A stretch of 64,000 nucleotides of DNA, taken from assembly GCA_902806565.1 (NCBI GenBank), contig CADCXA010000032.1:372001-436000 (forward strand). Direction: 5' to 3'. The position numbers and the translations under genes were made by a program. Positions 49,780 to 64,000 of this stretch are shown here, piece after piece. This DNA is from Hypoxylon rubiginosum. Lineage: Eukaryota; Ascomycota; Sordariomycetes; Xylariales; Hypoxylaceae. The notes under the pieces are model-generated. The model was not told where the DNA came from, made no database searches, and saw only the letters and a list, made by a program, of their open reading frames with translations. Every line of letters begins with the position of its first letter. The stretch's first letter is position 1.

Positions 49780-50816
49780 TATTTTAAAAAATGTAAATAT
49801 ATTTACCTAGATATTATTAATATTAATTTTGTTTTTATTAAGTTTTTATTAGTTTAAATACCGCTAAAAGGTTCGTATATTTATATAAATATTATATTTT
49901 TATTAAAGTTTTTTAATAATTTTTTAATAAAATAACTGATTTTTTTAATATTATTAAGTAATGATTTTTTTAAATTTAATAAGATTATATTAGGTTAAAT
50001 ATTAATAAAAGGTTTATAAGGTGATATAAATATAATAGTTTTTATAAAGTTTTTAAAAAATTATAATTTTAAATAATTAATCTTTTTTATATTAATAGGT
50101 AAAAATCTTTTTTTATTAATTAAGGTTATATTTGGTTAAATATTATTTTAAGGTTTTTTAGTTAATATAAATATTATAGTTTTATTATAATTTTTAAAAA
50201 ATTACGTTTTTAAAGAATTAATTTTTTTAGTATTATTAGATAAAAATATCTTTAATTTAACTTAAGTTATATTTAATTAAATATCGTTTTAAGGTTTTTT
50301 AACTAATAAAAACGTTATATTTTTACTGTAATTTTTAAAGAATTATATTTTTAAATAGTTAATTTTTCTGGTATTATTAAACGAAAATAAGTTAGAATTT
50401 AATAAGATTATATTTATTTAAGTGTTAATTAAAAGTTTATAAGTTAATATAAATATTATATTTTTACTTAAATTTTTAGATAATATTAAGTTTAAATAGT
50501 TTTTTTTCCTGGTATTATTAAGTGAGAATTTCTTTGTATTTACCGAAATTGTTTTTATTTAAATATAGTTTAAAAGTTTATAAAGTTATATAAATGTTAT
50601 ATTTTTACTAAAGTTTTTAAAGGATTTAAATTTTAATTAATTAATTTTAATAATATTATTAAATAATAATTTCTTTAAGTTTATTAAAGTTATAATTATA
50701 TTTAAATAAATATTATTAAAAGGTTTATATATTAATATAAATGTTATATTTTTATTAAAGTTTTTAATAGATTTTATTTTAAGATAAATGGTTTTATTAA
50801 TATTATTAAGCGATTT
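49780..50816 (+). repeat. 141-bp tandem array (47 codons), copy B
   Basis: Same array as 9080-10115 in copy A, at an offset of about 40701, with the same period. Several positions that are A or T in copy A are G or C here, for example AAGTGAGAATTT at 50520-50531 where A has AAATAAAAATTT. Comparing both copies gives a partly restored frame. Confidence 0.6.
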
Positions 50817-52954
50817 AATTTTTATATAATTAAAAAGTAATAAAAAACAATATATTAATATTTAAACTTTAAATATTTTAAATATAAAATATTAATTATA
50901 TATTAATAATATTAAATTATATGTAAATTAATTTATTAACTATTTTATTAAAAAACTTTATTTATTTTAATTTATTTTATATATTATATATTATTATTTG
51001 TTTTTTTTTATAAGTTATTTTTCGTTTTTTATAAATATAAAACTTTAAAAGAGTTTTAAATTTTAATTAGTTTTTTTTTTTTTTTTTATATTAATTAAAC
51101 TATTATAATAAATATAATAAATAATTATATAAGTAGTAATTACTAGATTTTACCTTAGATTTTAAATAATATATAATATCTATAAAATGTTTTTTTAATA
51201 AGGTTTTTAATATTAAAAAACCTTTATATTAATATTAATAACACGGTAAAATATATTTTATTAAATAATTTAAAGAAGCGGATAATTAAACATACGAGAT
51301 TAATTATAAGAAATTTTTTTAATAATTTATTAAACTTAATTAATAAGTTAGTACTTTTAAATAACCGGTTTTAATATCTATAAAATAAAATAGAAATATT
51401 TTTAACGCGTGTTAAATCTATAAATTCGGTTAATTTAAAAGATTAATTAAAAAATATAAACAAGCTTTTATTTTATATTAATAAGTTTTTTATTAATATT
51501 AATTTTATAATTAAATATATAAAATGGTTTTTTAATATTATTATAAATTAGTTTAAATTTTTTTACCGGCTTAAATAAATTTATTTATTATTAGCTTTTT
51601 AGGAAATTAAAGTAATAAATTTCTATTATTATTTTATTATTTTATAACTTTTAAAGATTATATTTAAGGTTTTTAATAAAATTTTAAAATTTAAGGAATA
51701 ATACGCCGAATATTTTTATTAATTATTACTATATAATAAAAAGGAATTTCTTAGGTTTTAATAAATTAATATAATAAATTGTTTTTAATTATATTAAAAA
51801 AAATATTTTTAATATATATTTAATATGAAAATGTTTATTTATATTTTTAGTTATAATAAATAGTTTATTTTAATATGGGCGGTTAAAGATTTTTTATTTA
51901 AAAGGTTATAAATTAAAGATTTATTTTTTATTATAATATAAATAAAATTCTTTTTAACAGTTTAAAATAAAAATATATTTTTTATTATAATAAAAACGGA
52001 ATTTTTATTAATAGTTTAAACTAAATTACCACCTTTTTTTAATAATAAAAAACCTTTTTTATAAGTTTTTTAATATTATTTTTAAATTTATTTAATTAGG
52101 TTATATATTTTTAATTAGTTATAGTTATATATATTAACTTTTATATATTAATTTTTTATATATTTTTTAATTTATATTTAATTTATTTTAAAAGTTATTT
52201 AAATATTAATACGTTATATATATTATTATTAACTTATTAAAAAAATAAAATGTTATATAATAATTTTATATTTAAAAAAAATATCTTTATTTAAATAGTT
52301 AATAAAATATAATTAATTAAAATAAGTGAAATTATTAATTACTAGTTTTTTAATTTTGTTTTTTTAATTTTAAATATATATAATTTTTTATTTTTAATAT
52401 AGTAATTTTATAAGTAAAAATATATAACTTAATAAATTATTATATAATATAAGTAATTTAATTATTTTTTAATTATAATAAAAGATTATTTATAAAAAAA
52501 TATAAAAAAAAGTAAAAAAAAATAATTATTATTTTTATTAGATTTTTTTAATTATATAATTATTAATTTTTTTATATTATATTTTTATTTATAATAATTT
52601 TAATACTTTTATTTTTTATAGTGTTTTTATATTAAGATTATTATTTAAAAAATAATTAATAAATAATATTTAATAAATATAAATGTTAATTAAATTATTT
52701 TTATAAAAATATTTATAAATTTTTTAATAAAAACTTTTATTTAATATATTTATATTATTATTTATAATTTTATATTATAGTTATTAATTAATAAAAAAAA
52801 AATATAAATAATATATTATATTTAATATTTAGTTTAATATATTTATTATTTTTTATATTATAAATAATATAAGTAATATAATTTATATAATAAATTTAAA
52901 TATATTTATATAGCTTTTTATTAATTTATAAAAAAATAAAATAGTTTAAAATAT

Positions 52955-53259
52955 TAAATTAAACATTAAAAAGATGTTTAAATATAAAGTAAGTATAAAA
53001 AGTAAACAAGCGTAGCTTATTTAGTTTTAATTATTTTTTATTAAATAATTATAAAGACTTTTAAAATATCTTATAAAAAAAAAACGTTTAATAAAACTAT
53101 GTTTTTAATATTGCGATTATATGTTAATTATATTAAAAAAAAGGTGGATAATATTTAAAAAAAAATTTTATAGGGATTTTCTTTTAAATATAAGGTATTT
53201 ATAAAGTATTATATGTTATTTTTATAAAGTAACTAATATCCGTAGCACTAGTTTAATAT
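52955..53259. mobile_element. Insertion of about 300 bp nested in element B
   Basis: Absent from copy A, where the flanks join at 12254. ATAT stands on both sides (52951-52954 and 53256-53259), and the ends are short imperfect inverted repeats (TAAATTA at the left, TAAACTA read inward from the right). It has no coding capacity and keeps more G and C than its surroundings (for example GCGTAGC near 53010 and CCGTAGCAC near 53240), as expected for a later arrival. A MITE-like element is the simplest reading. Confidence 0.6.
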
Positions 53260-54080
53260 ACTAGTTAAAAATATATTAATTAAAAATATATTAAATAATA
53301 GTATATTATAATATAATTATTTTAAAAATTTTAATATTATTAATAAAAATATTATATATATATTTAATATTTTAAAAAAAAGAATAATTATATATAAAAA
53401 AATAAAACGTTTAATATATAACTGGTTTTAAAGCTAAATAACTTTATAAATAAAAATTACTTTTTATATTTTTTTTATTATAAAAACTAATAAAAAAATA
53501 TTATATATATTAGTTTATAAAATAGTTAATAGTAAATTTATACGACTTATATAACTTTTTATTTAATTAATATATAGATTTTAATAAAATATTAAATTTA
53601 AATTTTTTTTAAGAATAATAGTTAATTTATATATTATTAGTTTTATAATAATATTTACTATAAATTTAATTTTAAATTACTTTTTTATTTTTAAAAAACT
53701 AGATATTTCTAGTTTATTTAACATTTTTAAATTTAAATTAAAAAACGTTTTTATATAATAAAACTTTTTAATTATAAATTAATAATATTTAATGATTTTT
53801 ATAATAAAAATATAATGTTTTAATTTAAAATAATAAATAAAAAAAAAAAAATTTTTAAGGTTTATATAATAATATATAAAAAAAAGTAAGAAACTTTAAA
53901 ATAAATTATTATATAATTACTAGTTTTAAACCTGTTTTTACTAGAAATAAGGTAAGTTTTTAAAGTGGGTAAAAGTGTTAAAAGTTTTTTATATTAAAGT
54001 TATTATTTATATTATTTTTTTGTTAAAAAAAGAGGTTTATTTTATTATTAATTTTATATTATTAATAAATTTATAAGCGA

Positions 54081-54230
54081 GTAAAAAAGGTAGAAAAAAA
54101 AGTAAAAAAAAAGGTAAAAAAAAAGATAAAAAAGAAAGTAAAGAAAAAAATAAAAAAGAAAATAAAGAAAAAAGTAAAAAAAAAAGTAAAAAAAGAGGTA
54201 AAAAAAAAAATAAAAAAGAAGGAAACGTTT
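54081..54230. repeat. Purine-rich low-complexity tract, copy B
   Basis: Counterpart of 13077-13250: A runs interrupted by GT, GGT or GAT every nine or ten bases. Copy B keeps more G here than copy A. Confidence 0.7.
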
Positions 54231-57200
54231 ATTTGTTTATAGTTAGTAAAAAAATAAGGTATAAAATTAAATACTTTTATTAAGGATTTATTTATTAAAA
54301 GATTTTTTTTTAAAACGTTTATATTAATTAATTGTTTATAACTTTATAAAAAACTTATTTAAAAATATAAAATTATTTAGTTATTTATTAAGCTTGTTAA
54401 TTTAATTATAAATGATTATTTTATAATTAAATATAAGGTTTTTATTATATTAAAAAGCTAGATTTAATATAAAGGTTTTTTTATATTAATTAGTTAAACT
54501 AGTAATAGTTTATAATATAATTTAACTTTAAATTATAAATATAATATTTAATAATATTAAACGTTAGGTTTTTTTTTAATGTAATTATTTTATTTATATA
54601 TAAAAGTGTAATATAAAAAGAAATTACCAGCTTATATTTATATATATTTATTAAATTTTTAAGTATTAATAATTAAAATGTGTTTTTTTTTTAGTTTAAT
54701 AAATTATTTTATTTATTATATAATAATATAAAGTATATTAGTTTTATAAAACCGTTAATTTTATTTATATAAAATTTATATTATAACGGTAAATTACTAT
54801 ATAATTTTTTAATTTAAAATAAAAAAGAATAATTATATTAATAAATATTAATTAATTTTAAAAATTAAAAGTTTAAATTAGTTTATATAGTATTTATTTA
54901 AGTTAAATATAATAAAGATAATAATAAAAACAATAGTAATAAAAATAGTGGTAATAAATATAATAAAAATAATAAAACTAAAAGTGAAATAATTAAAAAT
55001 AAAAGAATTAAATATAAAAAAATTAAAAGTAAATAACTAATTAAAGCCGGGGCTTAATTATAAAGTTATTAATAAAAGCTCGCTAGAAATTAATTTTTAA
55101 TTTACGTTTATATAAATAAGTTATATAGTTAGTTATTTAAAATATTATAATTTTATTTTTATTTTATTTTATTTTTTAAACTTCTTTTATTATATTTTTT
55201 ATTAAGAAAATATAAATTTATTTAACCTATTTAAACATTTAAAATATAATTTATTTAATATTAAAATAATAAAAGTAATTAAAAAACCACGCTAAAAATT
55301 ATATATAAATATATAAGGGATAATATAAAAAATAGTATATAAAATTATATAGAATAATATAATAAATAATATAAGTGATATTAAAATAAAACTATTTATA
55401 ATAACTATAAAATAAATGTTTTTTAATTTATTTAAATCTTTTATTTATTATTTATAGATGTTTATAAAAAATATAAAGTTTTAAGTTATTTTTTTATAGT
55501 TTTTATAACTTTTAAATATTTTTAAAAATATCTTTTTTTTTTTTTATAAATTAAACTATATGTTTTAAACTTAAAATAATTATTTTATATATTTAAATAA
55601 ACTTTTTATATTTAATAAAAAACATATTATAAAAATCTAAGTTTAATAATTTAAAAAGGTAGTTAAGTTTTATTTTTATAATAAATATTTTTAATATTAA
55701 TAAATATAATATATATATATATATTTACTAATTAAATTATTAATTATTAATATTATTTATAAAAAGTTTTTAATTAAAATATTAATTTTTAACGTTTAAA
55801 AAAACTATAAATTAATAGTAAATATATTTATTTTATTATTTATTAAGCGTATTATATTATTTATATTTTTATTTATATTATATATTAAAACCTGGTTATT
55901 ATTAATAAAAAATATTATTTTATTTATAATATTATTAATTATATTTTTAGTTTTCTAAAGCATATATTTATTTATTTATTTAATACCGTGATTTTATTTA
56001 TAATATAATTATTTAAAACTTAAAACCTGTTTATTATATAATGGTTTATAGTTTTAATATAAGTGTTTATAGTTTTAATATAATTATTTAAGGCTTAAAA
56101 CCTGTTTATTATATAATAGTTTATAGTTTTAATATAATGGTTTATAGCTTTAAGTTTATTAATTAATTAATTATAATTTTAAATAAATATTATATATGTT
56201 TATATTTTGGATTTAACTGTTTATAATTTATATTTATATATTTAAAACTTATATTTAATTATTTATAATATAAAATATATTTAAAACTTTATTATTTTAT
56301 TATATAATAAATAAGTTAATATATTTTATAAACTTTTATAATAAAACTTAATAATTATTTATTATAATAATAAAGTTTAATTGGTTATTAATATTTATTA
56401 TAAAAATAAAATAAAAAAAATATAAGTTTAATTTAAAATAAAATATTTAAAAAAAGAATTTATAATGTTAATTAAAAAAAGAAAAAGCTTTTATTATATT
56501 TTATATATTTATTTAATAACTTAATTTAATATAAATATATAAATATAATTTAATGGGGCTATGTTTTTTTATATATTTATTTTAATTTAATTAGTTATTT
56601 TTATTATTAAAAATATAATAAATATTTTTTTATAATTTAAAAAATGTAAAAATCACTTGTTTTTTATTATTAAAATTTTATAATCTATGAATTTATTTTT
56701 TTTTTAAAATATATATTAATATTTAAAACTTAATTAACTATATAAATATAGTTTAAAAAATGTTATTATGCGCGGGATTTTATATATATAATATAATATA
56801 TTAAGTATTATTATAAAATAAGTTATTTTTTAAAAAAAAAAAAAAATTAATTAATTATTTTATAATTATATAAAAGGTGAAAAATTTAAAAAATATTTAG
56901 TAATTATAAATATATTATTATAATATAAAAATATATATTTAAAATAAAACCATTGTTTTTAAATAAAGCTTTTATTAGTATATAATATTATTAAAAAAAG
57001 TTTATAAAAAAAATAAGTATATTAATATATCCGCGACTTTATATATTTTTAAATTAATTAATTTTACTTTTTTTAGTTTTAATATAGAAAATAATATAAA
57101 TATTTTTAATTAATTAATATTATAATAAGAAAAATAAATATGTTAATAAAAGTTTAATTATTTAGTTTTTATTTTTAATGGAGTTATAATTTTAATAAAC

Positions 57201-57755
57201 GTTAATTATTTTTATTTTTAATTTTAAAATATTTCTTTTTTTCTTTTATAATTATATTAATAAAAAATATTATATAATCGTTAAACATTTTATATTTAAG
57301 TTTTATTATTTGGTTATATTATTAATTTATTATATAACTTTATTTTTACTGAATTTTATTATATTTATTAGCCTTTTTTAGCTTTTATAAGATTTTTTTA
57401 AATATTTTTTTAGTTTTTTAATATTAATAACATTTTAATTAATTATTATTTTTTTTATTTTATTTTATATTGTTAGTATAAAACAGGTTGCTGTGTTTAT
57501 TTTATTAATTAGCCTAGCTTTTTAGATTTTTTATTATATTTTTTATTATTATAAAAATATTTAATTTTTATTTTTAAAAATTATATTTTTAGTTTAAAGT
57601 ATAAAAATCTATATGTTTTCTAGTATTTTATAATTTTAATATATAAAAGATTATAAGTATATGTTTTATTTTAATTATATTTATAAAAATGTTTTTTTTT
57701 ATTAATTATAAAATTTTTTTAGATTGTAATTTTTTTATAATAAAAAAAGAATTTA

Positions 57756-57980
57756 TTGTTTAAAAGATTATATAATTTAAAAAATAAAAGCGATTTATTT
57801 TTTTTAAAAAAATTATATAATATATTAAAGAAGTTTAATTTGTTTTTTATTAAAAGATTATATAGTTTAAATAAAGTTAGTTTATTTATTATAAAAAGAT
57901 TAAAAAAGATTAGTTTATTTTTTAATAAAAGATTATATAGTTTAAATAAAATTAATTTATATTTTATAAAAAAACTTTAA
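57756..57980. repeat. 42-45 bp tandem repeats, copy B
   Basis: Counterpart of 16758-16980. An open frame with the recurring pattern KRLYxLxKxxLFF exists only because the repeat unit lacks stops. Not a credible gene today; it may be part of an old coding region. Confidence 0.55.
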
Positions 57981-58384
57981 TTAATTAAGTTAGTAGTAGA
58001 ATTTTAATCTTAAAGATTAAAGGAATTTTATAAGGTATAAGTAATTTAATATATAGGTTAAAAATTAAATATTATTATATTAATATATGTTAATATATAT
58101 AAAGTATATTATAATATTTTATTTTAATTTATTTAATTAAATTACGTATTTTATTTTCTTAAGTTTACGGTGTTTTAAATATTTAAAATATTTATATTAC
58201 GTTATTTAATATTATTTTAAAATATTAATTTAGTTTTATTTTTTTTTTAAACGTAAAAATATTTAATATATAATTTAAAAACGATGTTTTCTTTAAAACT
58301 AGTTTTATATTAATAAGCTTTTTTTTAATAATGTTGTTTTTATTATTATTATTTAAACTAAATTAAGAATTAACTGTTATTTTA

Positions 58385-58597
58385 TTGTTATTTAAAAAAA
58401 GGTTATTTGTTTTATTTAAATATAACGTGTTTAATTTAAAGTTTAATAAAAGATTTTTTATTTTATTTAAATATAATATGTTTAATTTAAAGTTTAATAA
58501 AAAACTTTTTGTTTTATTATTTAATAATTACTTTTTTATTTTATTATTTAACGATAAATTTTTTTTTATATTATTTAATAATATAGTTAAAGTTTAA
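58385..58597. repeat. 51-bp tandem repeats, copy B
   Basis: Counterpart of 17391-17580; the unit start TTTTATTT is at 58410 and 58461. The open frame seen across it (FKYNxFNLKFNK repeated) follows from the repeat. Confidence 0.55.
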
Positions 58598-59819
58598 AGT
58601 ATTAAATTTTTATTTTTTTAATATATTTTATTTTTTTAACGTGTTATAGTTTTTAAGTTTATTATAAAGTAAATTAAATATATAAAAAAAGCATAGAAGT
58701 TTAATATAAATAAAATATTTAATGTTTTTTTTTAATAATTAAAACTTAAATTTAATAATATCGTTTTTAATAATAAGTTTTTTAGTAAAAATAATTATAA
58801 TATGTTGGTGGTAACTTTAAATGTTATTATAAAAACTAAATAAATATATAATTAATTTAAAAAATTATTATTAAAGATATATTATAAAATAAAAATAATT
58901 AAATTTAGAAAAATAATATTAATTAAAAAACTTATATTTAAAAAACTTAAGTTAAATAATAACTTAAATTAAGTAAGTAATTAATAAAAAAGGTAAAATA
59001 AAAATATAAAAATAAATATTATAATAAAAAAAACTGTTATTTAAAAGGTTTATTAAAATATAATATTTAACGATTATATTTATATAAATTAAAATTTAAT
59101 TAAAAAGGTTTTAAATTTATTTATATTTAAATGTATTTTTTCTTTTTTTAATAAAATTATTAAAAAAATATAATTTAATTTATAGAAATTTTTTATATTG
59201 GTATTTAATATTATTTTAAAATTGTTAATATATAAAATTATAATATATATATTATAGTTAAAATTTAATAAAAATAATATATTTATATATATATTTATTA
59301 AAATTATATATAATAAAAAAGTTTTATTTACTTGGTTTTTTATAAAGTTAAAAAACGGCGGTTTTAATAAATGTTTTATTAATTAAATTAAAGAAAATTA
59401 AGTTATTATTAGTTTAATAATATATATTAATTTAATAAGGATATTTAGTGATTAATTATAAAATATATTAAACGTTAATAAATTTAAATTAAATACCATT
59501 ATATTTAACTTTATTTTTAATAAGGTAAATATATGTTTTTATATTATGTGGCGGTAAATATAAAACAATGTTATTTTTTTTTACGTTTATTATATTAATA
59601 TTTTTATTTTAATAAAAAAAAAGAAATATAAAAACCTATATATAATAATCTTTAATATTATTTATTAAGTAAAAAAAAAAAACCGTATTTTATTAACAGT
59701 TATTAGTTATATAATAATATTATAAATAGTAATTAATATTTTATTGGTATTATTTTTTTTATTATAATGTAGGGGATGTTTTTGTAAAAATAATTAAACA
59801 TTTTAATTTTAATTTTTAT

Positions 59820-60150
59820 TAGTTTTAAATAAGTTTTTTATTTTATTATAAAATTTAACTTTTATAAAAAAACGGCTAATAAAATGTTTTTATAAAAATA
59901 TATAGGTATTTTAACTTTTATTATTTATAAATAAACTATTTTATTTATTATAAGGTTTAATTTTTATTAAATTATAATTAATAAAACATTTTTTTAAATG
60001 TTTATTAATATTTTTATTTTTAATAATTAAAAATAAGTTATATTATTTATTATAAAATTTAATTTTTATAAGTTTAATAATATTATTATTTAAATAATAA
60101 AAGAAATATCTTTTTAAAAATATATTAACGTTTTAATTTTAGTTATTTAT
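59820..60150. repeat. 102-bp (34-codon) tandem repeats, copy B
   Basis: Counterpart of 18830-19160 with the same spacing and further C/T and G/A differences. Confidence 0.45.
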
Positions 60151-63141
60151 AAATAAAAAGTTAAGTTTAATTATTATAAATAAGTGTTAAATATTTAATT
60201 GTTTATAAAGTAAAATATTTTAAATATATAAATGTAATTAAAAAACTTATAATAAGGTTAAATAAAATAAAAGCTTTTTATAAATTAAATATTAAAATAA
60301 CGTGTATTATAAAATTTTTAAAAGTTTTTATAGTTATTTTTATTAGTTTAATTTATTTATAATAAAATTATTTACAGTAAAATTATTTATATAAAAACGG
60401 TTTATATTTAATATAATATTTATTTTTAAATTTTTTATTAAATTTTTTTAGTAGGTTATTTTAAAATAAATAAAAGGTTAAAAAACCAGGATATTATATT
60501 AAAGTAATTTTTAGTTAATTAAAATAAATTGTTTTTTTTTTTTTTTTTTTTTAATTTTTTTTCTTTTTTTTTTCTTTAATTATTATAAAAAATAATATTA
60601 ATATTAATAATAAAAATATTATTTATAATAAAAATATATTTAAAATAATTATTTATTAAAAAAATAAAATTTATAATATTTTATTAATTTTTAATAATTA
60701 ATAATATTATAATATTTCTTTTAATATAAATAAGGTATTTATAGTAATTTTAATAAAGTATATTAATTTTTATTTTTTTTATAATATTAACATATTTATA
60801 ATTTATTTTTATTAGTTATATATTTATTTAGGTTTTTTTTTTATTAATATTTAATATATTATTTATTAATAGTAAATGGTTAAATAAAAATAGTATTTTT
60901 TTATAACTTATTATAATAAAATCTTTTTAGTTTATAATATATATAATTATTAATTTAAATTGTTATTTTTTTTTTATTAAAATATTAAACGTTTAGTTGT
61001 AATTATAATATTAGTTAATTAAAATAAATATATAAGATATTAATATTTATTTATAATTATAACGTATTATTTTTTTATAAAAAAATTATTATTTATAGTA
61101 ATTATATATAAAAATTATTTTTTATATATTTTCTTATAATTAAAATTAATTAAAATTATAATTAAAACTATTATTATTAGTTACGTTATTTAAAATTTTT
61201 TTATTTTTTTATAATTAAAAAGCTTTTTAAATTACGATATGTTTTTTTTTAAAATAATTATTATTTTTTTTAATGAAATTATTTTTTTTACTGTTATTTT
61301 TTCTCTTTTTTATATATTTAGTGTAATTTTTTATTATAAATATTATTTATTTAAACTAAAAAAAATAATTAATTATAAAAAAAAAAAAAAAAATATTAAT
61401 AATTAAATATATAAGATTAATTATAATTAATTTATTTTATGAATTATTAATTATTATTAAATATTTAATTAATTTAATAAATTTTTTTTATATTTTATAA
61501 AAAGCGATAAAAATATTTATAATAAATATAAAAAGTATATTAAAAAATGTATTTTTTAAAAAATATAAAATTAATTTTATTAATAATTATATAAAATAAA
61601 TATATTATATTTTAATTAATATAAAACATTTTATTATAATAATATTTATTATTATATAATTATTATATATATTATTAATTTTTTTTAATTTATAGTTAAA
61701 AATATTTAAAAGTTTTAACTAAATTTATTTATTTTTTAGGTTTTAAAAATTTAAAATAAAAGTAATTTTTTAATATTTATTTATTTATAACTTTTTATTT
61801 AATATATATAATGTTTTTAATAATATATTTAGTTTTAAAGAGTGGGTTACGGAATATTTTTATTGTTTAATATTATATAATAAAAAACAGTTTCTTTAAA
61901 ATTAAAAAAAAAAAATAATAGTTATTATTTTTTTTAGAATAAAAAAAAAAGAAGTTAAATATATATTTTAAATATTTATTTTCTGTAATTTTAATAGTTA
62001 TAATATTTAACTGGTTTTTATTTAAACTATTAAATTATTTAGTTTTTTAAAATCCTAGTAATTTAATAAGGATATTAAATTTAAATTTATAATAAAAATA
62101 TTAGTTAAATTAATAAAAATATTATTTTTATTTATAATTAATATAAAGTTTATAAATAAATTAAAAGTAATAAATATTAAAACCTTGTTATTTATAATTA
62201 ATATAAAGTTTATAAGTAAAATAAAAGCGATATATAATAAAGATTTAATAATTGTAATTAAAATAAAAATAATATTTATTTTAATGTTTTATTAAGTTTT
62301 ATTGGTTTTAATTAATAAAAAAAAAAACGTTTATAACGATAAAAGTAAAATATAAATAATTATTTAATATATAAATAAATTTATTATATATGTTACTAGT
62401 ATATTATTTTAATATTAAGTTAATTTTTACGTTAATTTAAAGGATTATATATTTATTTTATTTTTAAATGTGTAATATTTTTTAATTATTTTTATTAAAT
62501 AAAAAGGAAAAACTATAAAAATAATAAAAAAAAATTAATTAATATATTTATTTATTTATAAATAGATTTTTAATTTAAATTAAATAGTTTTTTTATTTTA
62601 TTTAAGTTTATTATATAAAATAAATATATATATTTAGTTTATTTATATAAATAAGATATATATATTTTAATTTAAATATAAAAACATTTGGTTTATTTAA
62701 CGATGTTAATAATTTAATTTTAAATGTAAATTTTAATTTAGGAAAAAGTTATATATTAATAAGGTTTATATAAAAATAAATAATTTTATTTAATTAAATT
62801 ATTAAAGACATATAAAAATATATAAGTTAATAATTATATATATAATAATATTAGTTTAAACGTTTAATTTTTAAGGTATTTTAATATTTAGTTAGTTTAT
62901 TTAATTTTTTATTATTATAATTATTTAATTATAATTTATTATTTTTATATCTTAGTATTATTTTATATTTTTTTTATATTTTTTTTTTTTTTTTTTTTCT
63001 TTTAATATAAGTTTTAATAATAAACTTAATAATAATAAATTTAATATTTTAATTATAGTTAATTATATATAAACTAGATTTTATAATAAAATATAAAATA
63101 TAAATTATAAGTAAATTTATTAATATAATAATTTTAATAAT

Positions 63142-64000
63142 AATATTAAATTATATATATATTTAATTAAAAGGTTAATTATATATATTAAATATGTGTT
63201 TTTTAATTGTATATGTTTTTATGATTTTTTAAAATAGTTTTATAATAAGGTTATTATGGTTTTGGCTGTTAGTTTATACGTAAAATTTAAATAAATCCTT
63301 TAAAATAATTTTTTATTATTTAATATATTTTTTTAAGTTTATTTATCCTTAATAAAAAAGCCTAAGTAATTAGGATTTATTCTCTGATATTTTTTAATTG
63401 TTAATTATATATATATTATTTTTTTTATTAGGTAAAAAGTTTTTTATTTTGTTAAAATTTTTTTTTATAAGCTTGCGAATCCGTTTAGATTTGATTTTTT
63501 TTTATATATTTATTAAGTTTAATTATTAAGTAAATACGGTGAATTTCTTTGTAATAAATGCCTTAATAAAATTATTTATTATTATATTTTTTATAAAAAT
63601 ATAAGTAATTTTAATTTAATTTATAAGTATTTTTTATTATAACTAATAATTATAAATATCTATATATTATAATTTAGTTTAAAATAATATAATGTTTATA
63701 TATATTAATTTAATTATTTACTTATTATTATAATATATTATAATTTTTAAATTATTTAAACTTACATTAAATTTTATAATTAAATATAATATAAATATGG
63801 TTTTTTTTATAGTTTATATAAGAGATAATAACTTTGTTTTTATTATAAAAATAATCATTATATTTTATTTATTTACACGTTATTTAATCACTTTTTTAAA
63901 TAGTTTTATTATATATATTTATAAATTTTTTTAATTAAAAGTGTTATTAATAAATAAAATGTTACTAATTATTTTAAATATATTAGTATATTTATATTAT
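63142..64000. other. Segment inside B with no match to copy A
   Basis: Homology with copy A (position 22141) stops here. The sequence is AT-rich but keeps more G and C than the block around it, for example near 63254-63275 and 63470-63495. No gene or terminus was recognised before the window end. It may be another nested insertion or a rearrangement. Confidence 0.55.

Larger units (their letters stand above)
46135..64000 (+). mobile_element. Giant TIR element, copy B, truncated by the window end
   Basis: Starts with the same CTCCGCTG terminus as copy A and stays collinear with it in the same orientation to about 63141 (A position 22140). Two segments are found only in B: about 200 bp near 46510-46735 and about 305 bp at 52955-53259. 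The rest differs mainly by C/T and G/A transitions. The outer ~85 bp retain CpA and TpG sites that are TpA in copy A, so B's terminus is closer to the original. From 63142 onward B no longer matches A. No intact gene was found. Confidence 0.75.

Noticed and set aside
57756..58597. Two Lys/Phe/Leu-rich open frames in element B
   Set aside because: Both coincide with tandem repeats whose units lack stops; composition is that of AT-rich DNA and the frames are broken in copy A.

Overview
The window looks like a filamentous ascomycete (Pezizomycotina) chromosome. The evidence is a HET-domain gene, a Zn2Cys6 regulator, a small secreted cysteine-rich protein, fungal-type introns of 52-133 nt with CTRAY-like branch sites, and very AT-rich blocks that look like repeats mutated by RIP (repeat-induced point mutation). 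I do not name a species.

Layout. (1) 1-5630 is a gene-bearing segment: the 3' part of a HET-domain gene, then two short-chain dehydrogenase/reductase (SDR) genes, all on the + strand. (2) 5636-34314 is a 28.7-kb, roughly 90% A+T block. It begins and ends with inverted repeats of about 187 bp and is flanked by a near-identical 5-bp duplication (GATAT / AATAT). I read it as one complete giant terminal-inverted-repeat element, copy A, wrecked by RIP. (3) 34320-46129 is an 11.8-kb gene island: a small secreted protein (-), a Zn2Cys6 transcription factor (-), a protein of unknown function (+), a Dal5-like MFS anion transporter (+), a small MITE, and a five-exon SDR (-). (4) 46135-64000 is copy B, in the same orientation as A. 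It is collinear with A up to about 63141 apart from two indels, then unrelated to A, and it leaves the window before its far end.

Six of the seven protein genes are complete and intact once introns are removed; the HET gene is cut by the window start. Exon boundaries below were chosen to keep frame and conserved motifs, and each joined coding length divides by three. No biosynthetic backbone gene is present, so the island does not look like a full secondary-metabolite cluster. It looks like an accessory island (regulator, transporter, oxidoreductase, secreted protein) between two copies of one repeat.

The main novelty is the element. Its outer ~85 bp carry a run of GNCAAA-type motifs every 8-9 bp. 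A ~200-bp MITE in the gene island (44550-44768) carries inverted repeats with the same 9-bp GCCAAANNN rhythm, so it may be a non-autonomous relative. Inside the element are several tandem-repeat tracts present in both copies, including a 141-bp (47-codon) array that looks like the relic of a repeat protein. I could not identify a transposase, recombinase or polymerase in the mutated interior, so the element's class stays open.
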